64,000 nucleotides of DNA from Amycolatopsis sacchari. GTDB taxonomy: Bacteria; Actinomycetota; Actinomycetes; Mycobacteriales; Pseudonocardiaceae. The position numbers were made by a program, and so were the translations under genes. Where the stretch lies: positions 165,366 through 229,365 of the forward strand of contig NZ_FORP01000010.1 in assembly GCF_900114035.1 (NCBI RefSeq), in the 5' to 3' direction. Below are positions 1 through 7,329 of this stretch, in pieces. Each line of letters opens with the position of its first letter. Position 1 is the first letter of the stretch. The notes under the pieces are model-generated. The model did not search any database. It had not been told where the DNA came from and saw nothing but the letters and a program-made list of their open reading frames with translations.

Positions 1-1283
1 GCGAACCGTGTATCTCTCCTAAACAACGCCGGCTGAATCTTGCTCGTTATTTCTTCGGGTCGCTCGCTAATTGCATAGAGGGAGTTTTGAGGGATGTAAA
101 TGACGCGGCCCGTTTCCGCAGCGGGATCCCCCCACTCCACCTTGCACACGATGTTCTTTACAGAATCCCATGTCATCCCGGCGGCCGGCCCTGCGTCCTC
201 GCGCCTTACCAAACCGGTGGCCACCTGCTGTTCAATAGCATTTTCTGGGTCGACAGCATGGGCGATGTAGGCCAAGAGGGAGGACTTGCCCGACGAACGT
301 GCGCCAATAATCGAGACGAGGTTCTGATTAAGAACGACCTCCGACGGGAAGTCTTCGGTACCTGTGAAGCTAACCCTAGATATGTACTGGTAAGGCTCGC
401 GTCGATCTGGCCGCACAGCCTGAAGCTTCACTCGGTTTTGCGGCTCGAAGTACGTTTGCTGGAGACCTTCAAAAGTGAGGTCTGCCTTTATCCACGTCGT
501 TTCATAGTTCGTGTTTCCTTCACGCACGTGCTTACCGAGACCGGTATCAAGGTCAGTGAAGTGATGTGCATCGCAGCCACCGAAAACCGGTTTTTGAGCG
601 ACCTGTTCGTCCCCTTCAAGGCGATCAATGTTGAGAAAGTAGCTCACATTGCGCTGGTTGCCGAAAAATGCATGTGAAAACTTGTCTATCTCGTCGCTGA
701 GGTTTTCCTTACGTCGAGCACCACGAGTCGGACGCAGACCATCGCCTTTACACGAGGTCACCACGAGCACGTTCTCTAAGATGTCAACTTTTCGGCCAAA
801 GGTTTCTTTTACAGCCTCGGCGATATCCTCTTTTAAGACAGTAGCTCGGCCGAAGTCGCTATGCTTGAGGTCGGCGCACGTCAGCTGTATCTGACCCGGA
901 TCGTAACACTGCGTGCGAAGCCTAGACAAGAATTTTTGAGCCACTTCCTCGCTGATATCTGGCCGAAATATAAGATGCAGATTTACTTCTTCACCTGCAC
1001 CGTTAACAGCTTCGACGAGACGCAGCTCAACGTTCGGAAAGAACACTTTTTCCGAGTACGGATATAGGCGCTGGTACTCGTTTCTGAGACGGAAGTACCC
1101 GTCGAAAGAGAAGTAGTCGGTGATCCCGAAGGCATCGACATCAGATTGCTCAAGAGTTCGGCAGAAACGTTCCCAAACTGCAGGGTCGTCGGCGTTGCCG
1201 TACTGGTTGTTCAGCTTCGTGCCCGGCGGATGCAAATGCAAGTCCCATTTGCGCCACTCTGAACCCCTCGGGAATCGTCTCAA
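1..1283 (-). CDS. TrlF-family PHP/AAA ATPase, N-terminal part
   Basis: The reading frame enters from position 1283 and runs off the left edge, so about 427 residues are visible. An HLH metal motif sits at residues 16-18 and GITDYF near residue 57, as expected of a PHP phosphoesterase domain. A Walker A motif (GARSSGKSS) follows near residue 327 and marks the start of an AAA-like ATPase. This order matches TrlF-type proteins, which are usually about twice this length and often occur on islands; a defence role is inferred. The start is the TTG at 1283, preceded by AAGGAG; an in-frame stop lies just upstream and no ATG is available. Lower GC than the chromosome suggests transfer. Confidence 0.75.
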   Translation of the reverse strand, partial: MRRFPRGSEWRKWDLHLHPPGTKLNNQYGNADDPAVWERFCRTLEQSDVDAFGITDYFSFDGYFRLRNEYQRLYPYSEKVFFPNVELRLVEAVNGAGEEVNLHLIFRPDISEEVAQKFLSRLRTQCYDPGQIQLTCADLKHSDFGRATVLKEDIAEAVKETFGRKVDILENVLVVTSCKGDGLRPTRGARRKENLSDEIDKFSHAFFGNQRNVSYFLNIDRLEGDEQVAQKPVFGGCDAHHFTDLDTGLGKHVREGNTNYETTWIKADLTFEGLQQTYFEPQNRVKLQAVRPDRREPYQYISRVSFTGTEDFPSEVVLNQNLVSIIGARSSGKSSLLAYIAHAVDPENAIEQQVATGLVRREDAGPAAGMTWDSVKNIVCKVEWGDPAAETGRVIYIPQNSLYAISERPEEITSKIQPALFRRDTRF

Positions 1284-1334
1284 CCCACCCAACTCCTTGA
1301 CGTCAACAGTTTACGACACCTGCCACTAGTAGGA

Positions 1335-1484
1335 TCACTCTTGGCGAGCGTCGGCTTCGTTCGAACGCTGTTCAAAGCGTTCAGGCGGGCGAGAATTTAT
1401 CAGCTTGGCGACTTGGAAGTCGGAGGGCTCGCCGCGTTGTCGCCGAGCTTTTTCAAAGTTCTCGATCTTACGATTCGTAGGCAT
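1335..1484 (-). CDS. Small hypothetical protein upstream of the TrlF-like gene
   Basis: A 49-residue frame lies directly upstream of the TrlF-like gene on the same strand, about 50 bases away. The product begins MPTNRKIENF, is rich in charged residues and has no membrane segment. A weak GAAGG lies just before the ATG. I do not recognise it. It could be a short regulator co-transcribed with the ATPase, or a chance frame in decayed DNA. Confidence 0.3.
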   Translation of the reverse strand: MPTNRKIENFEKARRQRGEPSDFQVAKLINSRPPERFEQRSNEADARQE

Positions 1485-1526
1485 GCCTTCGCGGACCGCA
1501 GCCATCTACACCTAGACCGCTCCCAC

Positions 1527-1729
1527 GCGGCAGTCAGACGACTACAGCGACGGCCAGTTGGGCCGTCACTCAAAGGGCTGACTGCGTCTTCACCGATGGT
1601 CGACGGTTCCCGATCGCCTACTACGACGTTCATGGACGCTCGGTATGCATCGATGGCGACGCGGCTTGTTGGCTATTCGTAGTCCACGAGGACGACAAAG
1701 TGCTGACGCGCATAGAGGAGGGCACCTAG
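1527..1729 (+). pseudogene. Decayed copy of the hypothetical gene found at 14883-15353
   Basis: The last third of this stretch translates to TDGRRFPIAYYDVHGRS and onward to a stop at 1729. This is nearly the same as the C-terminal part of the 156-residue protein encoded at 14883-15353. Upstream of it, small deletions relative to that gene break the frame, and the N-terminal two thirds cannot be recognised. The DNA after the stop (1730-1859) also matches the DNA after the intact gene. The simplest reading is the right-hand end of a second, older element integrated in the same tRNA site. Confidence 0.75.
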
Positions 1730-1790
1730 GTACTAACCGCAAGCCCCTGTGTTCGGATGACCCCCGCATGCGCTACACCGTAGGGGCCCT

Positions 1791-2059
1791 ACTGCAACCC
1801 GAACTGCAACCGAGGCGGAACCGTTCCGGGCGACGTCCGGCATAACCTCCGGCCACAAAGCGGAAGCGGAGGGATTTGAACCCCCGGTCGGTTGCCCGAC
1901 GCTCGCTTTCAAGGTCCATGAAGGGCTGTTCGGACGCGGCTGGACCCGGTCTGACCTGGAAGGCAGGGGCAACACTGCCACGACTGGAACAACCCGAACA
2001 GGTTCGGACTGCAACCCAGACTGCACACAACCCCACCCCGGGTCGCCTACCTGCAACCC
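1791..2059 (+). repeat. ACTGCAACC direct repeats around the left att site
   Basis: ACTGCAACC or a close variant occurs at 1791-1800, 1803-1811, 2008-2017 and 2051-2059, on both sides of the att copy. The same motif occurs twice beside the right att site at 15406-15415 and 15418-15426. Repeats flanking a core crossover site are what integrase arm-binding sites look like. The function is inferred from position only. Confidence 0.45.
1860..1914 (-). other. Left attachment site: truncated 3' half of tRNA-Ser
   Basis: This 55-base stretch matches the 3' part of tRNA-Ser at 15488-15542 with two differences. It starts at the acceptor end and stops in the anticodon arm; the 5' half of the tRNA is missing, so it is not a gene. 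The two differences (1889 and 1898) face each other in the variable-arm stem and keep the base pair. It marks the left boundary of the AICE and the right boundary of an element further left. Confidence 0.85.
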
Positions 2060-2342
2060 TCCGCTCTCCAAGACCCTGAGGGGTGGTTCAAGGGGGTTCG
2101 ATGATGATCGTTTCCCCTGGTCAGGACGGCGGGTACGACTGCAGCAAAAGTTCGGCGGGCGGCGAACTGGGCCCCTCATTGAGCCCCTCTCGGACTGCGA
2201 GATGGCGCACGCATAGCGCCGCCGGTAACGCGTGGTAACACAAGGTGCGGCGACTGCGATCTTCAAACTGTCAGCGACGCGCTACGACTTTCAACCGGGC
2301 GCAACCCAAGGCGGCAAGCCTTAACAAGAGGACAAGGCAAGG
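1915..2342. other. Non-coding left end of the AICE
   Basis: I see no convincing gene in these 428 bases. Two of the ACTGCAACC-type repeats lie here, and a small inverted repeat (AGTTCG and CGAACT, eight bases apart) lies near 2142-2161. The stretch may hold integrase-binding sites or the promoter of the HEPN gene. AAGGCAAGGG just before 2343 could serve as its ribosome-binding region. Confidence 0.5.
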
Positions 2343-3994
2343 GTGGAGAACCAAATCAAAGACGCGACGCTCTGGGAACTGGTCGAGCCGGTTGCACGTG
2401 ACGCACTTCACAAAATGCATGACGCCTACACGAGAGGTTTAAATAAGGAAACGTACTGGGGTTACACCACCATAATCGAAACCCCAGAAGGAAGACAGCG
2501 GACACATAAGTCGCCACTTAAATACTCATCAGCAATCGGGCCCGAAAAAGGCATCTTTGGCCGACAGTACACGTACGCAGAACTTGACGGCTTTTCCGAC
2601 CTTCTCGCCTACACGGAGAAGACGCCCGAATATCGGAGTTTTCTTTCGCCTAAAGAAGCTGACACGGTTGGCGATAGATTGGTGCTCGTTGGCACGGCCG
2701 ACCTTCCACTGGAAATCGCCGAACGACACGCACATTGCGTCGGCTGGGAATACGACAGCGAATTCCTGAAAAGTACCTACATTGAACTCGAACGATGGTG
2801 GATAGGCGAGGGCCTAACAGTTGATTTGATAATCCCAATTCTTGGATCAACATTTAACCAATCTGATATCCCGATGCTGAAAGGGCGTCTAATAGAAACG
2901 GATGTCGGCATCCTTGCCGCAGGCCAATACCGCTAAGTTTAGGCGAGTTTCCGCAGCTCAGAGGCGTTTGGAGGCGTCGCCCACAGAGCGGTCACACCCC
3001 GACAGAACAGTTGCCTCAATTGAAGATTCCCCTCAACCGCAACGGCGACTGTCTCAAGTGGAGAACCGCCTAACCGGCGGGAACGACTGAACAGAGCCTC
3101 CGGTAACGCCCTGACCAGGTAAAACGTACTAACTTAGCGGTATTGGCCGCAGGCTGGCCAGACGCAAGAATATTGAGCGGTGCCGATGAACGACTGCTAT
3201 TGAGCAGCACGCACTCATGGACGTATCCGGAATTACCGGTTCGCAGACGCCATGCATGGGGCGACATACTCGAGCCTGCAGACTATACAGCATTCGAGGA
3301 ACTGAGCCTGTTCCTACAGACGCTAAAAATAACCACTCGAGAACCAGTCGGGGTAAACCATGCAATCTATCTCCGCAACGGCTGGTCCTCTGGCTACAAG
3401 GCGGCGCTACCTTGCGCGTCACACGCATGGCATGAACGTCGACATTTACATGGATTAGAAGATGTCCCCGAGAATCCCGTCCAGCTCGATTCGCGGCTTT
3501 TGCGCAAGCGGATTGATTCCTTAAATGCAATGTCGCCCAAGGTTAAACTGGCTTCAGAACGCCTACTTGGCGGAGCGCTCCGACAAACTCAGGTGGACCG
3601 AATTCTTGACGCATGCATCGGCCTGGAAGCCCTTGCTGGCGACGACAGTCCCGGCGACATAACCTACAAACTTGCCCTACGCACGACGGCATTACTTGCA
3701 CATAATGGAGCCGATCGAGTCCATGAGATTTTCTCAGCAGCAAAGCAAATCTATCGCTACAGGTCGGCAGTGGCTCATGGGTCACCAACCGCTGATAAGA
3801 AGAGCGTGATTGACTTTGTCGGCGACAAATACCATGCCAGCGACATAGCTGAGTTCTTTCTTGAGCAGATACTTTCCACCGTTCTAGACGAACCTGAAAT
3901 TGGACCCAAGATCTCGAACGACGACCTGATTCTGGAGATGCTTCTCCGTGGCTCGAGAGTCGACAAGACTGGGGAAGCTGACACTACGGAGTAA
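2343..3994 (+). pseudogene. ApeA-like HEPN protein gene interrupted by a 221-bp insertion
   Basis: Two frames (2343-2936 and 3143-3994) become one of about 473 codons if the insertion at 2925-3145 and one copy of its 9-bp target duplication are removed: LAAG then joins WPDARILSG in frame. The C-terminal part has the helical HEPN pattern, with ILDACIGLEAL near residue 340 and YRYRSAVAHG about 50 residues later, which contains the R-x4-H RNase motif. ApeA-like HEPN proteins act in abortive phage defence. The insertion supplies a stop codon (TAA, 2934-2936) and a possible TTG restart at 3143, so a free HEPN half could still be made. The family call rests on motifs; the N-terminal half is unrecognised. 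Confidence 0.8.
2925..3145 (+). mobile_element. 221-bp MITE-like element, copy 1
   Basis: The element starts CAATACCGCTAAGTT and ends with the exact reverse complement of that 15-mer. It is flanked by a perfect 9-bp duplication, gccgcaggc, at 2916-2924 and 3146-3154. It has no transposase gene. A second copy at 63509-63729 has the same length with two substitutions seen. These are the marks of a non-autonomous transposable element moved in trans. The parent insertion sequence is not in this window. Confidence 0.9.
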
Positions 3995-4004
3995 CCTCGC
4001 GCGC

Positions 4005-4325
4005 ATGACGCAAGTGTGGCAGGTCCAGATAGCGGCTCCGAGCAAGGAACACGCGACCGAGCTGGCGCGCGGAGCCGTCGAGGCGAAGCTAGCCGCTGGC
4101 GGCCAAGTCGTCGGCCCCGTGACCAGCGTCTTCTGGCACCTGGGCGAGTTCGGCACGGGCGAGGAGTGGACGGTCATCCTGAAGACGACGGAGGACCGCT
4201 ACAAGGAGCTGGAGCAGCACATCGTCGAGCGGCACGAGTGGACGAGCCCCGAGATTACGGCCATCCCGCTCGCGGCCGGGCTAGCTCCGTACCTGGAGTG
4301 GGTCGAGCGGACGCTGAGCGAGTAG
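4005..4325 (+). CDS. CutA-like divalent-cation tolerance family protein
   Basis: The 106-residue product has the CutA pattern: an early ATELARGAVEAKLAAG helix, a VTSVFWHLGE strand-turn-strand, VILKTTEDRY, and a late SPEITAIPLAAG segment followed by YLEWV. CutA proteins form trimers with a ferredoxin-like fold; their role in metal tolerance is only loosely established. The ATG at 4005 is chosen because it gives the normal family length and lies 10 bases after the HEPN gene stop. Its last 45 bases overlap the end of the convergent regulator gene. It is probably cargo of the AICE, and its function here is unknown. Confidence 0.75.
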   Translation: MTQVWQVQIAAPSKEHATELARGAVEAKLAAGGQVVGPVTSVFWHLGEFGTGEEWTVILKTTEDRYKELEQHIVERHEWTSPEITAIPLAAGLAPYLEWVERTLSE

Positions 4326-5657
4326 GTCGGCCACCTCCGGCACGGATTGGTGGGGCTCCAGTCGGCTCATGACCACGCTGAGCCGCTGCTGCGGGCGGGC
4401 CGACGCCACGTCTGCGGCCAGGCCCAGTGCGCGGGTAGCCGCGGTTGCCGAGTGCTCCACCTCCCCCGCGTCCAGGTACGCCTCCGACAGCCAGGACAGG
4501 TACAGGGCCTTGTCACGCGCGTGGCTGTCGTCGTACTGGGCCATCGCCGCTTCGAGGGCGGGTACGGCGCGGAGCGGGCGGTGCAGCTCGGTCCAGCACC
4601 GGCCGGTGATGATCTGCAGCTCGGTCGGGTTGTGCGCCCACACCGCCCAGTCTGGCCCGTAGCCCTCCCCCGCCTCACTGACCAGGGCCGCCTCCGCTTG
4701 GCCGAGTGCCCATGCGGCCTTGTCGGCTTGACCGGCCACCGCGTAGGTCCAGGCTCCGCGCTGGTAGAGCAGCGATTTCACGCCGGGATGCACACTCTTG
4801 GCCGCGATCGAGCACGACTTGTCCGTGAGGTCCACGGCCACGTCCGTCGAGGGCAGGAGCTGGTACGAGCGGAGCGCGAGAGCGTTGGCGGCCAGGTCGA
4901 CGTCGTTCGCGGCCTTCGCCGCTTCGAAGCTCTGTTCGTAGAGCATCTTGGCCTCGTTGTGCCAGCCCGCGTCGAACGCCGCCCACCCGGCCTGCTGTGC
5001 CTGCTCGGCGAAGAACGACAGCAGCTCCTGCCGGTCCGGCCCGGCGAAGCTGGCGCTCTTGAGCAGTGCGTCCGTCTTCTGCACTTCGGCGAAGTAGAGC
5101 CGGTAGGTGTCCGCGCCGCCCAGGTGGTCGTCGAGACGGCGCAGCCGCCCGAAGCTGGCGCGCAGCTCGGCGACAGTGCTCGACCCCACGCGGTTGCCGA
5201 CCGTGCGGGACGGGAGGCCCGGCAGCTGCGCCGCCAGGCCTGTCGCGGCAAGCCCCGCTCCCAGCTTCATGAAGTCGCGTCGCAGCACTGAAGGGTCTCC
5301 ATCCTCGCTCGACGGTTGGGTGTGCGAGGCGTCGGCAACAGGGCGCACGTGGCGCGTGCTGGTCTCCCAGGACCGGGGTGCGAGATCCAGCATCTCCCCC
5401 GGAATGTGCAGGCCGTCCGCGACGCGTTCGAAGATCTCGACGCGCTGCGCCTGGACGCGGCCGTTGATGTAGTCCTGCACTCGCGAGACGGTCAGCTCGC
5501 ATCGCCGGGCCAGGTGGGACGCGGTGAACCCGACGCCTCCCCATCGCTTTGCCAGGCGCAGTACTTCGCCGAGATTGCGTTCAGCACACGCCTGCCGGAA
5601 GTCCGCTCGCGCGAGCACTTCCGGCGGTAGGTGATCTGCTGGCCGTTGCCTTGCCAC
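4281..5657 (-). CDS. XRE-type regulator with TPR-like repeats
   Basis: The 458-residue protein has a helix-turn-helix near residues 40-75 (FTASHLARRCELTVSRVQDYING). A long helical region with TPR-like repeats follows from about residue 155 to the end. A twin-arginine-like stretch (RRDFMKLGAGLAATGLA) lies near residue 130 but is internal, and such patches are common in this actinobacterial family. Starting at the GTG at 5657 with GGAGG upstream gives the full DNA-binding domain. An inverted repeat at 5711-5725, between this gene and the divergent gene at 5832, is a likely operator. Proteins of this type control mobile elements and secondary metabolism; the ligand is unknown. Confidence 0.8.
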   Translation of the reverse strand: MARQRPADHLPPEVLARADFRQACAERNLGEVLRLAKRWGGVGFTASHLARRCELTVSRVQDYINGRVQAQRVEIFERVADGLHIPGEMLDLAPRSWETSTRHVRPVADASHTQPSSEDGDPSVLRRDFMKLGAGLAATGLAAQLPGLPSRTVGNRVGSSTVAELRASFGRLRRLDDHLGGADTYRLYFAEVQKTDALLKSASFAGPDRQELLSFFAEQAQQAGWAAFDAGWHNEAKMLYEQSFEAAKAANDVDLAANALALRSYQLLPSTDVAVDLTDKSCSIAAKSVHPGVKSLLYQRGAWTYAVAGQADKAAWALGQAEAALVSEAGEGYGPDWAVWAHNPTELQIITGRCWTELHRPLRAVPALEAAMAQYDDSHARDKALYLSWLSEAYLDAGEVEHSATAATRALGLAADVASARPQQRLSVVMSRLEPHQSVPEVADLLAQRPLDPLQVRS

Positions 5658-5710
5658 GTCCTCGATCCTCCCCCAGGTCGGGCCGAAAACTCCCTTGTTA
5701 CTGACGAGTT

Positions 5711-5725
5711 TACCCAGCTTGGGTA
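5711..5725. promoter_or_regulatory. Inverted repeat, likely operator
   Basis: TACCCA and TGGGTA are separated by three bases in the 174-bp gap between two divergent genes, 54 bases upstream of the XRE/TPR regulator start. Position and symmetry fit an operator for that regulator. This is an inference. Confidence 0.45.
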
Positions 5726-5831
5726 CTCAAGTTGTCCTTATTCCAACCCTGCGACCAGCGGTTTTCTTGCTTCATGAGCAACGCCAGCAAGCGCGGACCT
5801 CAGAACGACACCAGCGAGCGAGGAGACCGAG

Positions 5832-6032
5832 ATGGCCAAGAACACCTTCCCGCCGATCAAGACCGGCACGAGCCTGCTGACCAAGGTCGTCGGGCTCCTG
5901 ACGCTGATCGCGATCCTCACGCTCGTCGTCAAGCACCCCACGGACGCCGCGACGTGGCTGAGTCAGGCTGGACACTTCGTCGGAACGGTGATCGACGGAA
6001 TCGCTTCGTTCCTGCAGCACGCCCTTGGTTGA
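5832..6032 (+). CDS. Small membrane protein
   Basis: The 66-residue product has one hydrophobic segment (VVGLLTLIAILTLVV, residues 19-33) and a weaker C-terminal amphipathic helix. GAGGAG lies at a good distance before the ATG. I do not recognise a family. Small single-span proteins in this position are common in AICEs and may belong to the transfer or spread functions. It is divergent from the XRE/TPR regulator and may share its operator. Confidence 0.6.
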   Translation: MAKNTFPPIKTGTSLLTKVVGLLTLIAILTLVVKHPTDAATWLSQAGHFVGTVIDGIASFLQHALG

Positions 6033-6051
6033 GCGCCACTCCACCGAGCGG

Positions 6052-6399
6052 TCAGCGGTCGGCAAGCCGCCGCTCAAGCTGCTCGACGCGCTCAACCAGG
6101 CCCTCGACCAGGCGCCGCAGCTCGTCCAGCTCGGTCACGGTCGGCTTGTCGTCGACGGGTTCCTGCCGGGTCCGGACGTACGAGCCCTTGCCCTGCCGGG
6201 TCACGATCAGCCCGGCGTCGCGAAGCACCGCCAGGGCGCTCTTCACGGTGCCGGTCGACACCTCGTATTCGCTGCTCAGGGCCGGGAGCGCCGGAAGCTG
6301 CGCACCTGGGGCGAGCTTGCCTGCCTCGATATCGGCCCGCAGCGCGTCGGCAATCTGCCGGTACGGCGGCCGTGAGTCGTCCGGGTCGAGTTTGCCCAT
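6052..6399 (-). CDS. GntR-family transcriptional regulator
   Basis: The 115-residue protein has a winged helix from about residue 10 to 75, with PPYRQIADALRADIEAGKL, GAQLPALPALSSEY, VSTGTVKSALAVL and GLIVTRQGKGSYV, the GntR signature. A C-terminal coiled coil (LDELRRLVEGLVERVEQLE) probably dimerises it; no ligand-binding domain follows. The ATG at 6399 is chosen because translation upstream of it loses the family pattern. In pSAM2-type elements a GntR protein of this kind (KorSA) represses transfer and replication genes. The same role is inferred from its position upstream of the divergent transfer operon. Confidence 0.85.
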   Translation of the reverse strand: MGKLDPDDSRPPYRQIADALRADIEAGKLAPGAQLPALPALSSEYEVSTGTVKSALAVLRDAGLIVTRQGKGSYVRTRQEPVDDKPTVTELDELRRLVEGLVERVEQLERRLADR

Positions 6400-6567
6400 G
6401 CCAACGAGCCTACTGCCCGCCAACAGTGTTACCCGAGATATGACAGTGTTGACTGTGTTAGCAGTGTCAGCTACTTTCTCTCTTGTCGCAGTCAGCGCAC
6501 ACAGCACAAAGCCCCGACCGGTGCGGCAACACCAGCCGGGGCGGACATCGAAACCTTGGGAGCATCG

Positions 6568-6786
6568 ATGCAGTTCGAGCCTAACCGCATGTACCGCGTC
6601 AAGGCAGTCGCCGAAGCACTGGACGTCTCCGTCGCGACCATCTACCGCGCCATCGAGGCCGGGAAGCTCAACGCGTTCAAGATCGGCACCGGCAAGGGCG
6701 CTCTGCGCATCCCCGGCGGGGCCATTCCGGCCTACCTGGAGGAATGCGCCCACGCCGCCGCCCTGGTCCACGGTGGTGAGCGCTGA
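6568..6786 (+). CDS. Helix-turn-helix protein, excisionase-like fold
   Basis: The 72-residue product carries YRVKAVAEALDVSVATIYRAIEAGKL, the MerR/Xis-like helix-turn-helix, and a short wing (ALRIPGGAIPAYLEE). The ATG at 6568 follows GGGAGC and gives the shortest complete domain. It resembles the second small DNA-binding protein of the element at 13268 but is not next to the integrase. It opens a run of overlapping genes continuing to the translocase, so it may regulate or assist transfer rather than excision. Confidence 0.7.
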   Translation: MQFEPNRMYRVKAVAEALDVSVATIYRAIEAGKLNAFKIGTGKGALRIPGGAIPAYLEECAHAAALVHGGER

Positions 6787-7040
6787 TGTCGGCCTTCGAG
6801 GTCCTGCAACGGTTCGGCACCACGGCACTGCTGAAGTTCGCCGCCGCTGTGGTCGTGTTCCTGCTGCTGCACCTGCTGCGTATCCCGCTGGTCGTCCTCG
6901 CGCGGGTGCTGGAGGTGTCCATGCGGCGCCTTGACGGCTACGCGACCAAACAGGCGAGCAAGCCACCCACCGGGCCGATCAACCAATTCTTCCGTCCCAC
7001 CAACGCTTTCCGGGAGGAGTCCAGCAATGTCCACGCCTGA
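6786..7040 (+). CDS. Small membrane protein of the transfer operon
   Basis: The 84-residue product has one strong membrane segment, roughly residues 14-38 (LLKFAAAVVVFLLLHLLRI), and a hydrophilic C-terminal tail. The ATG overlaps the stop of the previous gene, so translation is probably coupled. The next gene overlaps its end in turn. I recognise no family; a role with the spread/transfer apparatus is inferred from position. Confidence 0.65.
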   Translation: MSAFEVLQRFGTTALLKFAAAVVVFLLLHLLRIPLVVLARVLEVSMRRLDGYATKQASKPPTGPINQFFRPTNAFREESSNVHA

Positions 7041-7329
7041 GCACACCCCCGACACGACCGAGCTGGATACGCGTCGACGCGCCTTGGCTGCTGTCTACGC
7101 GCACACCACCGAACCGACTCGCGCCACTCGCGCGATCTCGTGGGCCGGTTGGCACCTGGGCGAAATCGCGGGCGTGACTGTCCCTTTGGGACTCGCGCTG
7201 ACGGTCTGGGACGGCTTCTACGCGTTCTCCGGCGTGGCCGCTGTCTGCTGGGCCGTGCATGAGGTGCGACTGCAGCTCAAGCAGCGCGCGATCCGCGCGG
7301 CTGCTGAGGCGAAGGAGGTGCGGCGATGA
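7027..7329 (+). CDS. Membrane protein of the transfer operon
   Basis: The 100-residue product has two hydrophobic stretches near residues 45-80 (IAGVTVPLGLALTVWDGFY and FSGVAAVCWAVHEV). The ATG at 7027 lies inside the end of the previous gene and follows GGAGGAG. Its stop overlaps the start of the DUF2637 gene. It looks like a small partner of that protein. I recognise no named family. Confidence 0.65.
   Translation: MSTPEHTPDTTELDTRRRALAAVYAHTTEPTRATRAISWAGWHLGEIAGVTVPLGLALTVWDGFYAFSGVAAVCWAVHEVRLQLKQRAIRAAAEAKEVRR

Noticed and set aside
87..677. Plus-strand open frame of 196 codons
   Set aside because: The opposite strand carries the TrlF-like protein with clear PHP and Walker A motifs; the plus frame has no family features.
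1860..1914. A second tRNA-Ser gene
   Set aside because: Only the 3' half is present; the acceptor 5' strand and D arm are missing.
1733..2266. Minus-strand open frame of 177 codons over the left att site
   Set aside because: It translates the tRNA-Ser remnant and repeat DNA and has no domain pattern.
5240..5300. Tat signal peptide in the XRE/TPR regulator
   Set aside because: The RRDFMKLG-like patch lies about 130 residues into a protein that starts with a DNA-binding domain, so export is unlikely.
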